Below are positions 36,908-46,031 of a DNA stretch of 64,000 bases, piece after piece; the stretch's first letter is position 1; each line of letters opens with the position of its first letter. Made by a program: the position numbers and the translations under genes. A model generated the notes under the pieces. The model was not told the DNA's origin. It was given only the letters and a program-made list of their open reading frames with translations, and did no database searches. The stretch spans positions 38,578 through 102,577 of the forward strand of contig NZ_BJYS01000030.1 of NCBI RefSeq assembly GCF_007991635.1. Reading direction: 5' to 3'. Source of the DNA: Adhaeribacter aerolatus (GTDB lineage Bacteria; Bacteroidota; Bacteroidia; Cytophagales; Hymenobacteraceae).

Positions 36908-37085
36908 AACTGTTGTTTTGCTTAATTAAATGTTTAAGAAAAATAAATATTAATCTAAAAACTATTGCCTGCCATTATTTAGGCCAAAGTAAGTAAATAA
37001 ATAAAACCTGTTTTTGCTAATAAATACAAAATTTTTACCCTGGAAGCAGTAATGAATTACTTTTGTACCTGTTTAAATATTAAGT

Positions 37086-37130
37086 AAGCACACCAACAGA
37101 CAGGATTATTACCTTTCTGTTGGCGTGCTT
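37086..37130 (-). terminator. Stem-loop after susCD pair 3
   Basis: AAGCACACCAACAGA and TCTGTTGGCGTGCTT form a 15-bp stem with one mismatch. It lies 40 bp past the SusD stop. The trailing minus-strand T run is short, so it may need Rho or processing. Confidence 0.65.
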
Positions 37131-37169
37131 TACCACTTCTGTTTTATCAGAAAACGGCTGATTAAAATA

Positions 37170-38669
37170 TTAGAAATGCGGGCTTAAAGCAGCTTCATCG
37201 GCTGGCAGCGGATAGAACACCTTAATATTGCTAAAAGCGTGGCTCCGCGGAGCTGTACCTTCCGGATAATAATAGGCCTGCGGATTAGCTTTTATACGAT
37301 TGCCGTAAGCGGTAATCGTTGCGATGGCCCGTCCCGTCCGGACTAAATCAAACCAGCGTTTGTTTTCGAAGGCCAACTCCACACGTCTTTCCTTATAAAT
37401 AGCTTCGCGCAGGTCGCCGGAGGCATCACCCAAGCCAGCCCGTTTGCGTACTTGGTTCAGGAAGGTGGCTGCTTCACCAGCTTTACCTTGTTCGTTCAGC
37501 GCTTCGGCTAAAAATAATAATACTTCGGAATAACGATAAACCGGCCAGTTCATACCATGATTATCGTGTAGGGCATGGGGTTTAGCGTATTTTTTAATGT
37601 AAGGATATACTTTGTTTTGCCGGGCACTGCTGCTTAAAGTAATATACCCAACAGAAACATCCTTTCGAGCATCATTAGGTTCGTAAGCCGCAATAATATC
37701 GGGGGTAGGAATATTGTTGCCTTCGCCACTGAGGGGCTGGGGATTTGTGGTGCCGGTAATGGTTACCAGTTCATTAGCCAGAATGTTACGAGGCATAAAT
37801 TGGTAAAGAAAGTTGCCATTCAAGCCGGCAGAACCTTCCAGAAACTGTACCTCAAAAACCGACTCCTGATTATTCTTGTTGCCGGTAGAAGTTGAAAATA
37901 CATTGGCATAATCCGGAATTAATGAATATTCGTTGCTGGCAACTATTTCTTTCAGCAGCTTTTCGGCCTCCGCCCATTTTTTCTGTACAATATATACGTT
38001 GGCCAGTAATGTTCTGGCGGCCCCGGAGGTAGCCCGGCCAGCTTGCTGTTTAGATTTTACCGGCAGCAACGTAATGGCTTCGGAAGCATCTTTTATAATC
38101 TGGGCATATACGTCTTCTTCCGAAGACAGCGGTAAAGCCGCTTCGGAACGATTAGTTACCGGCTCTAAGTGCAACGGAACTTTACCAAAATAGCGGGCCA
38201 GTTCAAAATAAGCAAAGGCGCGCAGAAACAAGGCTTGTCCTCTGATATTGTTTTTAGAGTCGGCGCTAAATTCTATTTTATCAATCGTAGATAAAATTTG
38301 ATTAGTGCGGGCAATAATTAGATAATCCTGGCGGTATTGGTTAAGTACGTGCGTATTGGAGGTAACGCCGTTGGCCTCCGGTAGCGCAAAATCCGCCAGG
38401 TCTTCTTGTTGCTCGGTTGCCCCAAAGGCTGGGTTTCGGGCATAATAAGTATTATCGGAATGCATTTCGCTCAATAGCCAGGATCTGTCGTTAAAAATGG
38501 TGCGCAGTGGCACATACGCGGCATTAACAGCCTGTTGAAAATCGGCTTCTTTGGTAAAGAAGGTGGCCGAACTCAACTGCGTCTCCGGTACAATGGATAG
38601 AAAGTCATCCCCACAACTCCCTAACAAGCCACAGCTTAAAAGAAGGGTTATTATATATGATTTTTTCAT
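37170..38669 (-). CDS. SusD/RagB family nutrient-binding lipoprotein (pair 3)
   Basis: 499 residues from the ATG at 38669. A TTG five codons upstream is also in frame but would precede the basic MKKSY signal start. Lipobox LLGSC, then GDDFLSIVPETQLSSATFF. SusD marks include GQALFLRAFAYFELARYFGKVPL, MNWPVYRYSEVLLFLAEALNEQ and YKERRVELAFENKRWFDLVRTGRA. It follows its susC by 51 bp and is the surface-exposed binding partner of that transporter. Confidence 0.96.
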   Translation of the reverse strand: MKKSYIITLLLSCGLLGSCGDDFLSIVPETQLSSATFFTKEADFQQAVNAAYVPLRTIFNDRSWLLSEMHSDNTYYARNPAFGATEQQEDLADFALPEANGVTSNTHVLNQYRQDYLIIARTNQILSTIDKIEFSADSKNNIRGQALFLRAFAYFELARYFGKVPLHLEPVTNRSEAALPLSSEEDVYAQIIKDASEAITLLPVKSKQQAGRATSGAARTLLANVYIVQKKWAEAEKLLKEIVASNEYSLIPDYANVFSTSTGNKNNQESVFEVQFLEGSAGLNGNFLYQFMPRNILANELVTITGTTNPQPLSGEGNNIPTPDIIAAYEPNDARKDVSVGYITLSSSARQNKVYPYIKKYAKPHALHDNHGMNWPVYRYSEVLLFLAEALNEQGKAGEAATFLNQVRKRAGLGDASGDLREAIYKERRVELAFENKRWFDLVRTGRAIATITAYGNRIKANPQAYYYPEGTAPRSHAFSNIKVFYPLPADEAALSPHF

Positions 38670-38720
38670 TTTATATCTTAACAAGATTTTAATGATATAT
38701 TTTAGTTAACTATTACCTGA

Positions 38721-41700
38721 TTAAAAATTCACGTTTACACCCAGGGTAAAGGTGCGCGGAACGGGGTAGTTCGAAAGGTCGATGCCTTGGCTCAGGTTAC
38801 CGCCATCGCCGTTACCGGCGGTGTTACCACTGGTTTCGGGGTTAGGGCCACCGGTATATTTGGTAAACACATAGGCCTGCTGCACCGAACCGTAAATCCG
38901 GGCCGATTTAAAAAATTTGTTAACAGCGCCTACCGAGTAACCCAGGGTAATATTTTTAATCGTAAAGTAAGAGGCATCTTCTAGAAAGTGTGTGCTCATC
39001 CAGTCGCGCTCAATACCGGTTACGTTACCACCACCCACGGTAGTACCAAACTTGCCTTTGCCCGGATTTTCGGGCGAACGGAAACGGTATTTTACCCCAT
39101 CTACCATGTTAAATACTCCATCGAGGTTAGCGGTGCTGTATAAGTGCCGCACTAAAAGCTCATTGCCATGAGCACCGGATCCCACAATGCTAAAGTCGAA
39201 CTTGCCGTAGCTCAGGTTGTTCGTAATGCCGTAGGTAAAGTCCGGGAACGGATTGCCAATAATCGTGCGGTCGTCGTTGTCGCCACCGTTGGTTATAATG
39301 CCGTCGCCGTTTACATCGCGTAGTTTTATGCTACCTACCGTCGACCGGCCCGGTACTTTAGGAGAGTTATCGAGGTCGGCCTGGTTCATATAAAGACCTT
39401 CCTTCACCAAACCGTAAAACTGGCCAAACGGCTCACCTACCTTGGTTATATGGTAAGTGCCGTAAACCCGGTTGATGCCTTCGGCCAGGGCCACTACCTT
39501 GTTCCGGTTAAAAGAAATATTGGCATTGGTGGTCCATTTCAGCTTGCCCTCGGTGTTACGGGTAGTAACGGCAAATTCGTGGCCCCAGAAATTAATTTCG
39601 CCAATATTATCGTTAAAGTTGCCAAAGCCGGCTTCCTGCGGTACCTGCACGCTGTAAAGCAGGTTAGTAGTGGTTTTGTTGTAATAATCATACATAAACT
39701 GGATGCGGTCGTCGAACAAACCTAAATCCATGCCCACATCAAACTGCTTGGTGGTTTCCCAGCCCAGATTGGAGTTGGCCAAAGAAGTTACGGCCGCACC
39801 GGGTACTACAGTGTTGCCAAAGGCAGCATTAATAGTATTGTTAACCAGGGCGTATTGGGTATAGTTACCAATGTTGTTGTTACCGGTAACCCCGTAGCTG
39901 GCCCGCAGTTTGGCAAAGTTTAATTTGCTGAAATTCTGCATAAAGCCTTCATCGGAAACTACCCAGCCTATTGATGCAGACGGGAAAGTACCCCAGCGGT
40001 TTTCGGAACCAAACCGGGAAGAACCATCGCTCCGGATAGAGGCGGTGAATAAATATTTGCCTTTGTAGTTATAGGTAAGCCGGGATAAAAGCGAAGTTAG
40101 CGCCCATTCTTCTACACCACTGGTGGTACCGCCCCGGTTTATGTTCAGCCCGCCCTGAATGGTTGGGAGCCGGTCGTCGGCGTACGTATCAGCCTGGATA
40201 CGGGTGCGGTCCATCCGGAATCGCTGATTGGTAAAACCACCCAGTAACTCAAAATTATGTTCGTTGAACGATTTAGAGTAAGTAGCCAGGTTTTCGTTCA
40301 GCCAGGTAGTGTTAGAGAAATTTTCCCGGATGGATACTGCTGTAGTAGGAATGGCAACGTTGATACTGCTGGTAGCCGTAGACGGGTTAAAGAAGAAAAA
40401 CTTATTATTATAGAGCTCAATATTGATGGTTGATTTAAGTACCAAATCTTTAATGGGCCGGTATTCGAGGTAAGCGTTCGAAAGCAGGTTGGTTATTTTA
40501 TTTTCGTTTACCAATTCTTCGGCGGCCCGTACCCAGTTAGGATAGTTGTAAATATTGCCGGTATTGGCCGGAAAGGTATTAAACTTGGTTAATTCGCCGT
40601 TTTCGTCGTAAATAGGCATAATAGGCCAGGTATGCAGGGCATTAAACAAAATACCCGTGCCACGGTCGCCGTCGGTACGGGGCGTATTGTCAAAAATATA
40701 AGAAGGCGCAATATTTAATCCTACTTTAACCTTATCCGAAACAGTATAATCGGTGTTTAAACGGCCGGAAAAACGTTGGTATTTATTGTTTAGCACCACT
40801 CCTTGCTGGTCGAAGACGCCCAGCACCAAAGCGGTATTTACCCGGTCTTTGTTAGAAGTAACGGTTAAGTTATAGCTCTGAATGGGGGCTGTTCTTAACA
40901 ACGCATCGTACCAGTCGTTATTTTTTCCTTCGTACTGCGAGGGATTCTGGAAAACGTCGGGAACGGGTTTGCCTTCCGCTTCGTAATATTCTTTTTTAAA
41001 GGTGGCAAATTCCACGGCATCCAGCATGTCGATGCGGCCTTTTTCGGGTACTTGCTGAATACCACCGTAGGCACTGACACTAACGTTGGTCTGGCCTATT
41101 TTGCCTCTCTTGGTCGTAATCAGCACCACGCCGTTAGCGGCCCGTGAACCATACAACGCTGTAGACGCGGCATCTTTCAGAATAGAAATATCTTCTATTT
41201 CGTCGGGGTTAAGGGCACCAATACCGCCGGTAATTGGGAAACCGTCTACTACGTACAACGGATCGCTGCCACCGCTCACCGATAACTGCCCCCGGATACG
41301 CACCGACATGCCTTGACCCGGTTTGCCCGTTGCCTGGTTAATTTGTACGCCAGCTACCCGGCCCTGCAGCTTTTGCGTAACCTGCGAAACGGGTATGTCT
41401 TTTATTTCTTTGGCACTTACCGTTTGTACTGCACCGGTTACTTCTTTTTTAAGCTGGCTGCCATAACCTACCACTACTACTTCTTCCAGGGCTTTGGCAT
41501 CCGGTGCCAGCGTAATATTAATACTCGATTGGTTATTAATGGCTACTTCTTTGGTTTGGTAACCTACAAAAGAAACCACCAACGTACCGGTACCGCCAGG
41601 TACATTCAGCGAATAAGCCCCGGTAGCATCGGTGGCGGTGCCATTGGTAGTGCCTTTTACCAGCACGGTTACGCCGGGCAAGCCGCTGCCCTGCTCATCC

Positions 41701-41813
41701 GTTACTTTGCCTTTAATGCTCGTGTTTTGGGCCCGGGCACCCGTTGATAAAAGTAATAGTAACAGAGGAAGTATATACCAATACCTCGTCTTTTGGAGTA
41801 GTTTGTTCTTCAT
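38721..41813 (-). CDS. SusC/RagA family TonB-dependent transporter (pair 3)
   Basis: 1030 residues. Signal peptide to about GARAQN; carboxypeptidase-regulatory-like domain (about 28-110); EEVVVVGYGSQLKKEVTGAV; plug with DPLYVVDGFPI and ILKDAASTALYGSRAANGVVLITTKRG; barrel ending in FTLGVNVNF. No STN domain. The N-terminal domain is almost the same as in the other two SusC proteins, while the barrel differs, so substrates may differ within one regulon. The tandem CAGGATA motif is 162 bp upstream. Confidence 0.97.
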   Translation of the reverse strand: MKNKLLQKTRYWYILPLLLLLLSTGARAQNTSIKGKVTDEQGSGLPGVTVLVKGTTNGTATDATGAYSLNVPGGTGTLVVSFVGYQTKEVAINNQSSINITLAPDAKALEEVVVVGYGSQLKKEVTGAVQTVSAKEIKDIPVSQVTQKLQGRVAGVQINQATGKPGQGMSVRIRGQLSVSGGSDPLYVVDGFPITGGIGALNPDEIEDISILKDAASTALYGSRAANGVVLITTKRGKIGQTNVSVSAYGGIQQVPEKGRIDMLDAVEFATFKKEYYEAEGKPVPDVFQNPSQYEGKNNDWYDALLRTAPIQSYNLTVTSNKDRVNTALVLGVFDQQGVVLNNKYQRFSGRLNTDYTVSDKVKVGLNIAPSYIFDNTPRTDGDRGTGILFNALHTWPIMPIYDENGELTKFNTFPANTGNIYNYPNWVRAAEELVNENKITNLLSNAYLEYRPIKDLVLKSTINIELYNNKFFFFNPSTATSSINVAIPTTAVSIRENFSNTTWLNENLATYSKSFNEHNFELLGGFTNQRFRMDRTRIQADTYADDRLPTIQGGLNINRGGTTSGVEEWALTSLLSRLTYNYKGKYLFTASIRSDGSSRFGSENRWGTFPSASIGWVVSDEGFMQNFSKLNFAKLRASYGVTGNNNIGNYTQYALVNNTINAAFGNTVVPGAAVTSLANSNLGWETTKQFDVGMDLGLFDDRIQFMYDYYNKTTTNLLYSVQVPQEAGFGNFNDNIGEINFWGHEFAVTTRNTEGKLKWTTNANISFNRNKVVALAEGINRVYGTYHITKVGEPFGQFYGLVKEGLYMNQADLDNSPKVPGRSTVGSIKLRDVNGDGIITNGGDNDDRTIIGNPFPDFTYGITNNLSYGKFDFSIVGSGAHGNELLVRHLYSTANLDGVFNMVDGVKYRFRSPENPGKGKFGTTVGGGNVTGIERDWMSTHFLEDASYFTIKNITLGYSVGAVNKFFKSARIYGSVQQAYVFTKYTGGPNPETSGNTAGNGDGGNLSQGIDLSNYPVPRTFTLGVNVNF

Positions 41814-41975
41814 AATGTTTGTTGGATTTTAATTAAAGGTGGATTATATAAAAGAGGGTACTTTCCGTGGTAATTATTGAAGACTATAAACTTATGGGCG
41901 ATTCATATTTACATAGGCATTTTGTTTAGTGAATTTGTTAAATATTTCCTAAAATAGCTATAAATTAAATGCTTT

Positions 41976-41995
41976 GCATCCTGTTCTATCCTGCT
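41976..41995 (-). promoter_or_regulatory. Tandem CAGGATA motif, copy e (upstream of susC pair 3)
   Basis: In gene orientation it reads AGCAGGATAGAACAGGATGC, 162 bp upstream of the ATG at 41813. The divergent DUF1080 gene has its own copy (f) 355 bp away, so both sides of the 41814-42513 gap are served. That gap holds no convincing gene. Confidence 0.6.
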
Positions 41996-42350
41996 TAGTA
42001 GCTGTAATATTGGGTAATTATTAATTGGTTGTGAAATATTCAAGCATCAGGCTTATAGATAAGTAAATTTTGAATAAAATATTATAATTTTTAAAATGGC
42101 GCTTTTGTCTGAACCCAGGCTCAACACGTTCAATAAGTTAGGAGTATTGGTAAAGTTAAATGCCAGAATAAACAGCCGATTTAGGTTAGTCAGCCGCAAC
42201 CTAAAGTTGCCGTTAGCCGCCAGGGCAAAATAAAATAATCCAGCAGCAGCGAGGAAGGTAATAAGTAACTTGATTTTAGCGCTTAACAGACGGGTTAGAA
42301 GTAAATTAGGGTAACCCGCATCCGTCTCCGGGTTACACAATATTTCCCGG

Positions 42351-42370
42351 AACAGGATACAACAGGATAG
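42351..42370 (+). promoter_or_regulatory. Tandem CAGGATA motif, copy f (upstream of DUF1080 gene)
   Basis: Reads AACAGGATACAACAGGATAG on the plus strand, 143 bp before the first ATG at 42514 (155 bp before the alternative ATG). It is the most perfect tandem: the two ten-base units differ only in the last base. Confidence 0.6.
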
Positions 42371-42513
42371 GCAAAGTCATTTATAATAATATATTAGCAA
42401 ATAGGTACCTGGCCTGGTAAAAGTATTTAGGGTAATAAAAATTAAAACCTGCAGGGACTTTGTTTATTAGGCTGAACTTTTCAGACACAGCAATTTTATT
42501 CTTATAAATAATA

Positions 42514-43287
42514 ATGACAGACAAAATGAAGTTTAAAGCAATTCAGGCAGCAATGATGCTGGTCCTTTTTTTTATCAGCAGTTGCGCAGTTACAGCTCAG
42601 AATCAAAAAAAAGACAAAGAAGGTTTTGTAAAATTATTCGACGGAAAAACCCTGAAAGGATGGGAAGGCGACCCTACTTACTGGCGGATTGAAGATGGCA
42701 ACCTGGTGGGTGAAATAACACCCAGTACCCTATTAAAAACAAACTCCTTTATTGTCTGGCAGGGTGGTCAGCCCGCCGATTTTGAACTGAAAGTAGATTG
42801 CCGGATTACCGCCACCGGCAACAGTGGTATTAATTACCGCAGCGAGCGCTTACCCGATGTACCGTATGCGCTGCGCGGTTACCAGGCCGATATAGATGGC
42901 CGGAACCGTTATACCGGACAAAATTACGAAGAGCGGGGCCGTACCACGCTGGCGTACCGCGGCCAGAAAGTAGTAGTAAACGGTGCCGATGCGCCAGGGC
43001 CGCTGCAGGCCAGCATTAAGAGTAATGCCTGGACCAAAACTGATGTAACCAGCGCTTTGGGTACTGCCGAAGAATTGCAGAGCAAAATTAAAAGTGAAGA
43101 CTGGAACGAAATACACCTGGTGGTAAAAGGCAACCGCTTGCAGCATTATGTAAATGGTGTACTAATGAGCGATGTAACCGACAACGACACAGCTAACCGG
43201 AAAATGTCGGGTTTGCTGGGAGTACAGGTGCACGTGGGCCCGCCCATGAAAGTAGAATATCGGAATATGCGATTAAAGCAGCTGTAA
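42514..43287 (+). CDS. DUF1080 (3-keto-disaccharide hydrolase family) lipoprotein
   Basis: 257 residues from the first ATG; a second ATG four codons later gives a cleaner signal, with lipobox FISSC at Cys20. The DUF1080 sandwich runs GFVKLFDGKTLKGWEGDPTY, WRIEDGNLVGEI, DFELKVDCRITATGNSGINYRS, YQADIDGRN, EDWNEIHLVVKGNRLQHYVNG and GLLGVQVHVGPPMKVEYRNMRLK. Some DUF1080 enzymes hydrolyse 3-keto-O-glycosides, so the likely role is cleavage of glycosides already oxidised in the periplasm. It diverges from susC pair 3 and has a CAGGATA motif upstream. Confidence 0.92.
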   Translation: MTDKMKFKAIQAAMMLVLFFISSCAVTAQNQKKDKEGFVKLFDGKTLKGWEGDPTYWRIEDGNLVGEITPSTLLKTNSFIVWQGGQPADFELKVDCRITATGNSGINYRSERLPDVPYALRGYQADIDGRNRYTGQNYEERGRTTLAYRGQKVVVNGADAPGPLQASIKSNAWTKTDVTSALGTAEELQSKIKSEDWNEIHLVVKGNRLQHYVNGVLMSDVTDNDTANRKMSGLLGVQVHVGPPMKVEYRNMRLKQL

Positions 43288-43443
43288 CCTTCCTGACAAT
43301 TAATTTAACTTAATTAGGGCAGGCTGAGATAATGCTCCAAAGCGCTGCTTCTGCTAATTGGCATAAATAAACAGAACAAAAATATAAGGTGGATTTGTGG
43401 GTAGCTTTTGTGGCTATCCATGAATCTCCTTTCGTAAGATTAC

Positions 43444-43472
43444 ACAGTAAGGTTCTGCCAGAGCCTTACTGT
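43444..43472 (+). terminator. Intrinsic terminator downstream of DUF1080 gene
   Basis: ACAGTAAGG and CCTTACTGT (9-bp perfect stem) followed by TTTTTTATA. It is the main feature in the 43288-43960 gap; short overlapping frames there look random. Confidence 0.85.
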
Positions 43473-43960
43473 TTTTTATATTCAGGAAAGTACTATGTTT
43501 CCTTGGGATAATACAGCCCAGAAGTTTTCTCGTAGCGTTTCGGGAATTCTTAATCCGAAAGACAAACACGTACCTGAAATTTCCCATGCAAGGTGTTTCG
43601 TATATCGGTTTAGAAAAGAATCTGGTATCTTTAGTGGTGTTATCACTGCCAAATTTAACGCTTCTGCCATATTACTTGCTGGTATCTTCACCGCAAGGAC
43701 AGCTGTTTCAGTCCATTTTTAAAATGCGGAACAGCTTTATTTTCTAAAACAAACGCAGGTATAAACCACTTTCTTAATTAAAGGAATGTTAAAGAAATAC
43801 TTTGAATAGCTTTTCTTTAAATTTAACAAGGTAAGTCCATTACCTTAATTTGTAGTAAGTTCATCCTCTTGTTCCTGCACCTCCACCGCATTTAGAAGCA
43901 TCAGGCGTACAGCTTTTATTTAAGTTACTTACAAAGAAAATTTTTAAATATTTTTGGCCA

Positions 43961-44413
43961 ATGAAGATAGGTATAGCTGCCGACCACGCCGGGTTTGAGC
44001 AAAAAGAAAAATTACTGTCGCAACTCCGCGAGGCCGGCTACGAGGTAAAAGATTATGGCGCCTACCAGTACGATGCCAGCGATGATTATCCGGATATTAT
44101 TTTACCTTTGGCCCGGGCAATTGCCGTCGGCGAAGTAGCGCGGGGGATTGCGGTATGCGGAAGTGGGGTAGGCGTTTCGGTGGCGGCTAATAAAATTGCG
44201 GGTGTACGTGCGGCCCTGATTACCGAAACGTATTCGGCGCACCAAGGTGTGGAACACGACAATATGAATTTGCTTTGCCTGGGTGGCCGGGTAATTGGCC
44301 CGATGTTATTGTGGGAGTTGGTGCAAACATTTTTAGAAGCCCGCTATAACGCAGAAGAACGATTTCAGCGGCGGCTGGATAAAGTAATTGCTCTGGAACG
44401 AAAAGGCCGGTAA
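43961..44413 (+). CDS. rpiB: Ribose-5-phosphate isomerase B (RpiB/LacAB family)
   Basis: 150 residues. GIAADHAGFEQKEKL at the start, GVAVCGSGVGVSVAANK-like loop (IAVCGSGVGVSVAANK, catalytic Cys), GVRAALITETYSAHQGVEHDNMNLLCLGGR with the His/Asn pair of the active site. It interconverts ribose 5-phosphate and ribulose 5-phosphate in the cytosol. It heads a plus-strand run with gnd, zwf and pgl, which together form the oxidative pentose phosphate route. A weak hairpin (GGAGCA/TGCTCC, 44427-44450) with a T run separates it from gnd. Confidence 0.96.
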   Translation: MKIGIAADHAGFEQKEKLLSQLREAGYEVKDYGAYQYDASDDYPDIILPLARAIAVGEVARGIAVCGSGVGVSVAANKIAGVRAALITETYSAHQGVEHDNMNLLCLGGRVIGPMLLWELVQTFLEARYNAEERFQRRLDKVIALERKGR

Positions 44414-44426
44414 GTAGGTATTGCAA

Positions 44427-44450
44427 GGAGCATCGTATTGTTGTTGCTCC
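44427..44450 (+). terminator. Weak terminator between rpiB and gnd
   Basis: GGAGCA and TGCTCC around a 12-base loop, then GCTTTTTAAATAG. The stem is only 6 bp, so read-through into gnd is likely. Confidence 0.5.
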
Positions 44451-44486
44451 GCTTTTTAAATAGATAAACCCAATGCAAGCGCATTT

Positions 44487-45926
44487 ATGAACGATATACA
44501 ATACGATTTTGGCATAGTTGGCCTGGGCGTAATGGGCCGGAACTTACTCCTGAATATGGCTGATCACGACTTTGCGGTAATAGGCCTGGACCTGGACCCC
44601 ATAAAAGCGGCCGCCCTGGAAAAAGAAAACAACCAGGATAGAACCGTACGTGGTACCACCTCCGCACCGGAATTTATTAATGCTTTGCGCAAACCCCGGG
44701 CTTTAATGCTACTGGTGCCGGCCGGTAACCCCGTAGATGCGGTTATTGCCAGTTTATTGCCTTTGCTGGAACCCGGCGATATTGTAATAGACGGCGGCAA
44801 CTCTTACTTTGCCGATACCGACCGACGGGTGGGAACTCTGGCTACTTCGGGCATTCATTTTTTCGGGATGGGAATATCCGGCGGGGAGAAAGGTGCCCGC
44901 TTTGGCCCCAGTATGATGCCCGGCGGCGACCGGCAGGCTTACGAAAGGCTGCGCCCGGTGTTTGAAGCCATTGCCGCTAAAGTAAACGGCGAACCCTGTG
45001 TGGCATTTTTGGGCAATGGCTCAGCGGGTAACTACGTAAAAATGGTGCACAATGGCATTGAGTACGGCATTATGCAACTCATTGCCGAAACCTACGACCT
45101 GATGAAGCGGGGTTTGGGCCTGAACGACGACGAACTGCAACAAATATTCCAGGAATGGAACCAGACCGAATTACAATCTTACCTAATCCAGATTACCGGC
45201 GAAATTCTGCAAAAAACTGATGACGTTACGGGTAAAAGATTGGTAAACGTTATTTCGGACCGCGCCCGCTCCAAAGGCACCGGCAAATGGACTTCGCAAA
45301 ATGCTATGGATCTACAGGCGCCTATCCCAACTATTGATATGGCCGTGGTCATGCGCGATATGTCTAAATACAAAGAAGAAAGGGTACAGGCGGCGCAGTT
45401 GCTGGCCAGTAATAGCGCAGTTGCCGGGTTGAACACTGCACAACAGGACATAGTGAACCAACTCCGCAACACCCTTTATTTTGCTATGTTGGTTACTTAC
45501 GCCCAGGGCTTGGTACAACTCCGGCTAGCTTCCCAGGAATACAAGTACGAACTGGAACTGGAAGAAGTAGCTAAAATCTGGCGCGGCGGCTGTATTATCC
45601 GGGCGGCCTGCCTCGAAGATTTCCGGCAAGCCTATGCTAAAAACCCGGCATTGCCCAGCCTCTTACTCGACCCGCAAATTGGCCAGGATTTATTAAAGCG
45701 CCAGGACGATACCCGTAACATCATAAAATTAGCTGTAGACAAAGGTATTCCGGTACCGGCTCTTATGTCGGCGCTGGCTTATTTTGATGCGTATCGCAGC
45801 GAAATATTACCTACTAACTTAATTCAGGCGCAGCGCGATTATTTTGGCGCGCATACTTACGAGCGGATAGACCAGGAAGGTATTTTTCATACCGATTGGA
45901 CCCCGGCTATTCCGCCGGTTGCCTAA
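44487..45926 (+). CDS. gnd: 6-phosphogluconate dehydrogenase, decarboxylating
   Basis: 479 residues, the long dimeric NADP type. Rossmann start FGIVGLGVMGRNLLLNMADHD; VIDGGNSYF; GISGGEKGARFGPSMMPGG; catalytic Lys in GNYVKMVHNGIEYG; SDRARSKGTGKWTSQNAMDL and KIWRGGCIIRA in the helical domain. It converts 6-phosphogluconate to ribulose 5-phosphate with CO2 release and NADPH formation. Placed between rpiB (its product's isomerase) and zwf. Confidence 0.97.
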   Translation: MNDIQYDFGIVGLGVMGRNLLLNMADHDFAVIGLDLDPIKAAALEKENNQDRTVRGTTSAPEFINALRKPRALMLLVPAGNPVDAVIASLLPLLEPGDIVIDGGNSYFADTDRRVGTLATSGIHFFGMGISGGEKGARFGPSMMPGGDRQAYERLRPVFEAIAAKVNGEPCVAFLGNGSAGNYVKMVHNGIEYGIMQLIAETYDLMKRGLGLNDDELQQIFQEWNQTELQSYLIQITGEILQKTDDVTGKRLVNVISDRARSKGTGKWTSQNAMDLQAPIPTIDMAVVMRDMSKYKEERVQAAQLLASNSAVAGLNTAQQDIVNQLRNTLYFAMLVTYAQGLVQLRLASQEYKYELELEEVAKIWRGGCIIRAACLEDFRQAYAKNPALPSLLLDPQIGQDLLKRQDDTRNIIKLAVDKGIPVPALMSALAYFDAYRSEILPTNLIQAQRDYFGAHTYERIDQEGIFHTDWTPAIPPVA

Positions 45927-45939
45927 GAGATTAATTTGC

Positions 45940-45971
45940 CCGGCAATTGGGTAGTAAAGCCCAATTGCCGG
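45940..45971 (+). terminator. Stem-loop between gnd and zwf
   Basis: CCGGCAATTGGG (45940-45951) and CCCAATTGCCGG (45960-45971), perfect 12-bp arms, 14 bp past gnd. The following sequence (ACCTTTATAAAG) is only weakly T-rich, so it may attenuate or protect mRNA ends rather than terminate fully. Confidence 0.6.
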
Positions 45972-46031
45972 ACCTTTATAAAGTTCTTTTTTATCTTGAG
46001 CCTACCTATAGGAGGCTTTAATTAAAAACTA

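Noticed and set aside
42053..42340. 95-codon hydrophobic frame on the minus strand between susC pair 3 and DUF1080
   Set aside because: No recognisable domain, low-complexity AT-driven composition, and it covers the divergent control region; treated as chance.
43482..43722. Two overlapping frames of about 70 codons on opposite strands after the DUF1080 terminator
   Set aside because: They mirror each other, have no signal or family pattern, and no neighbouring promoter; most likely random.
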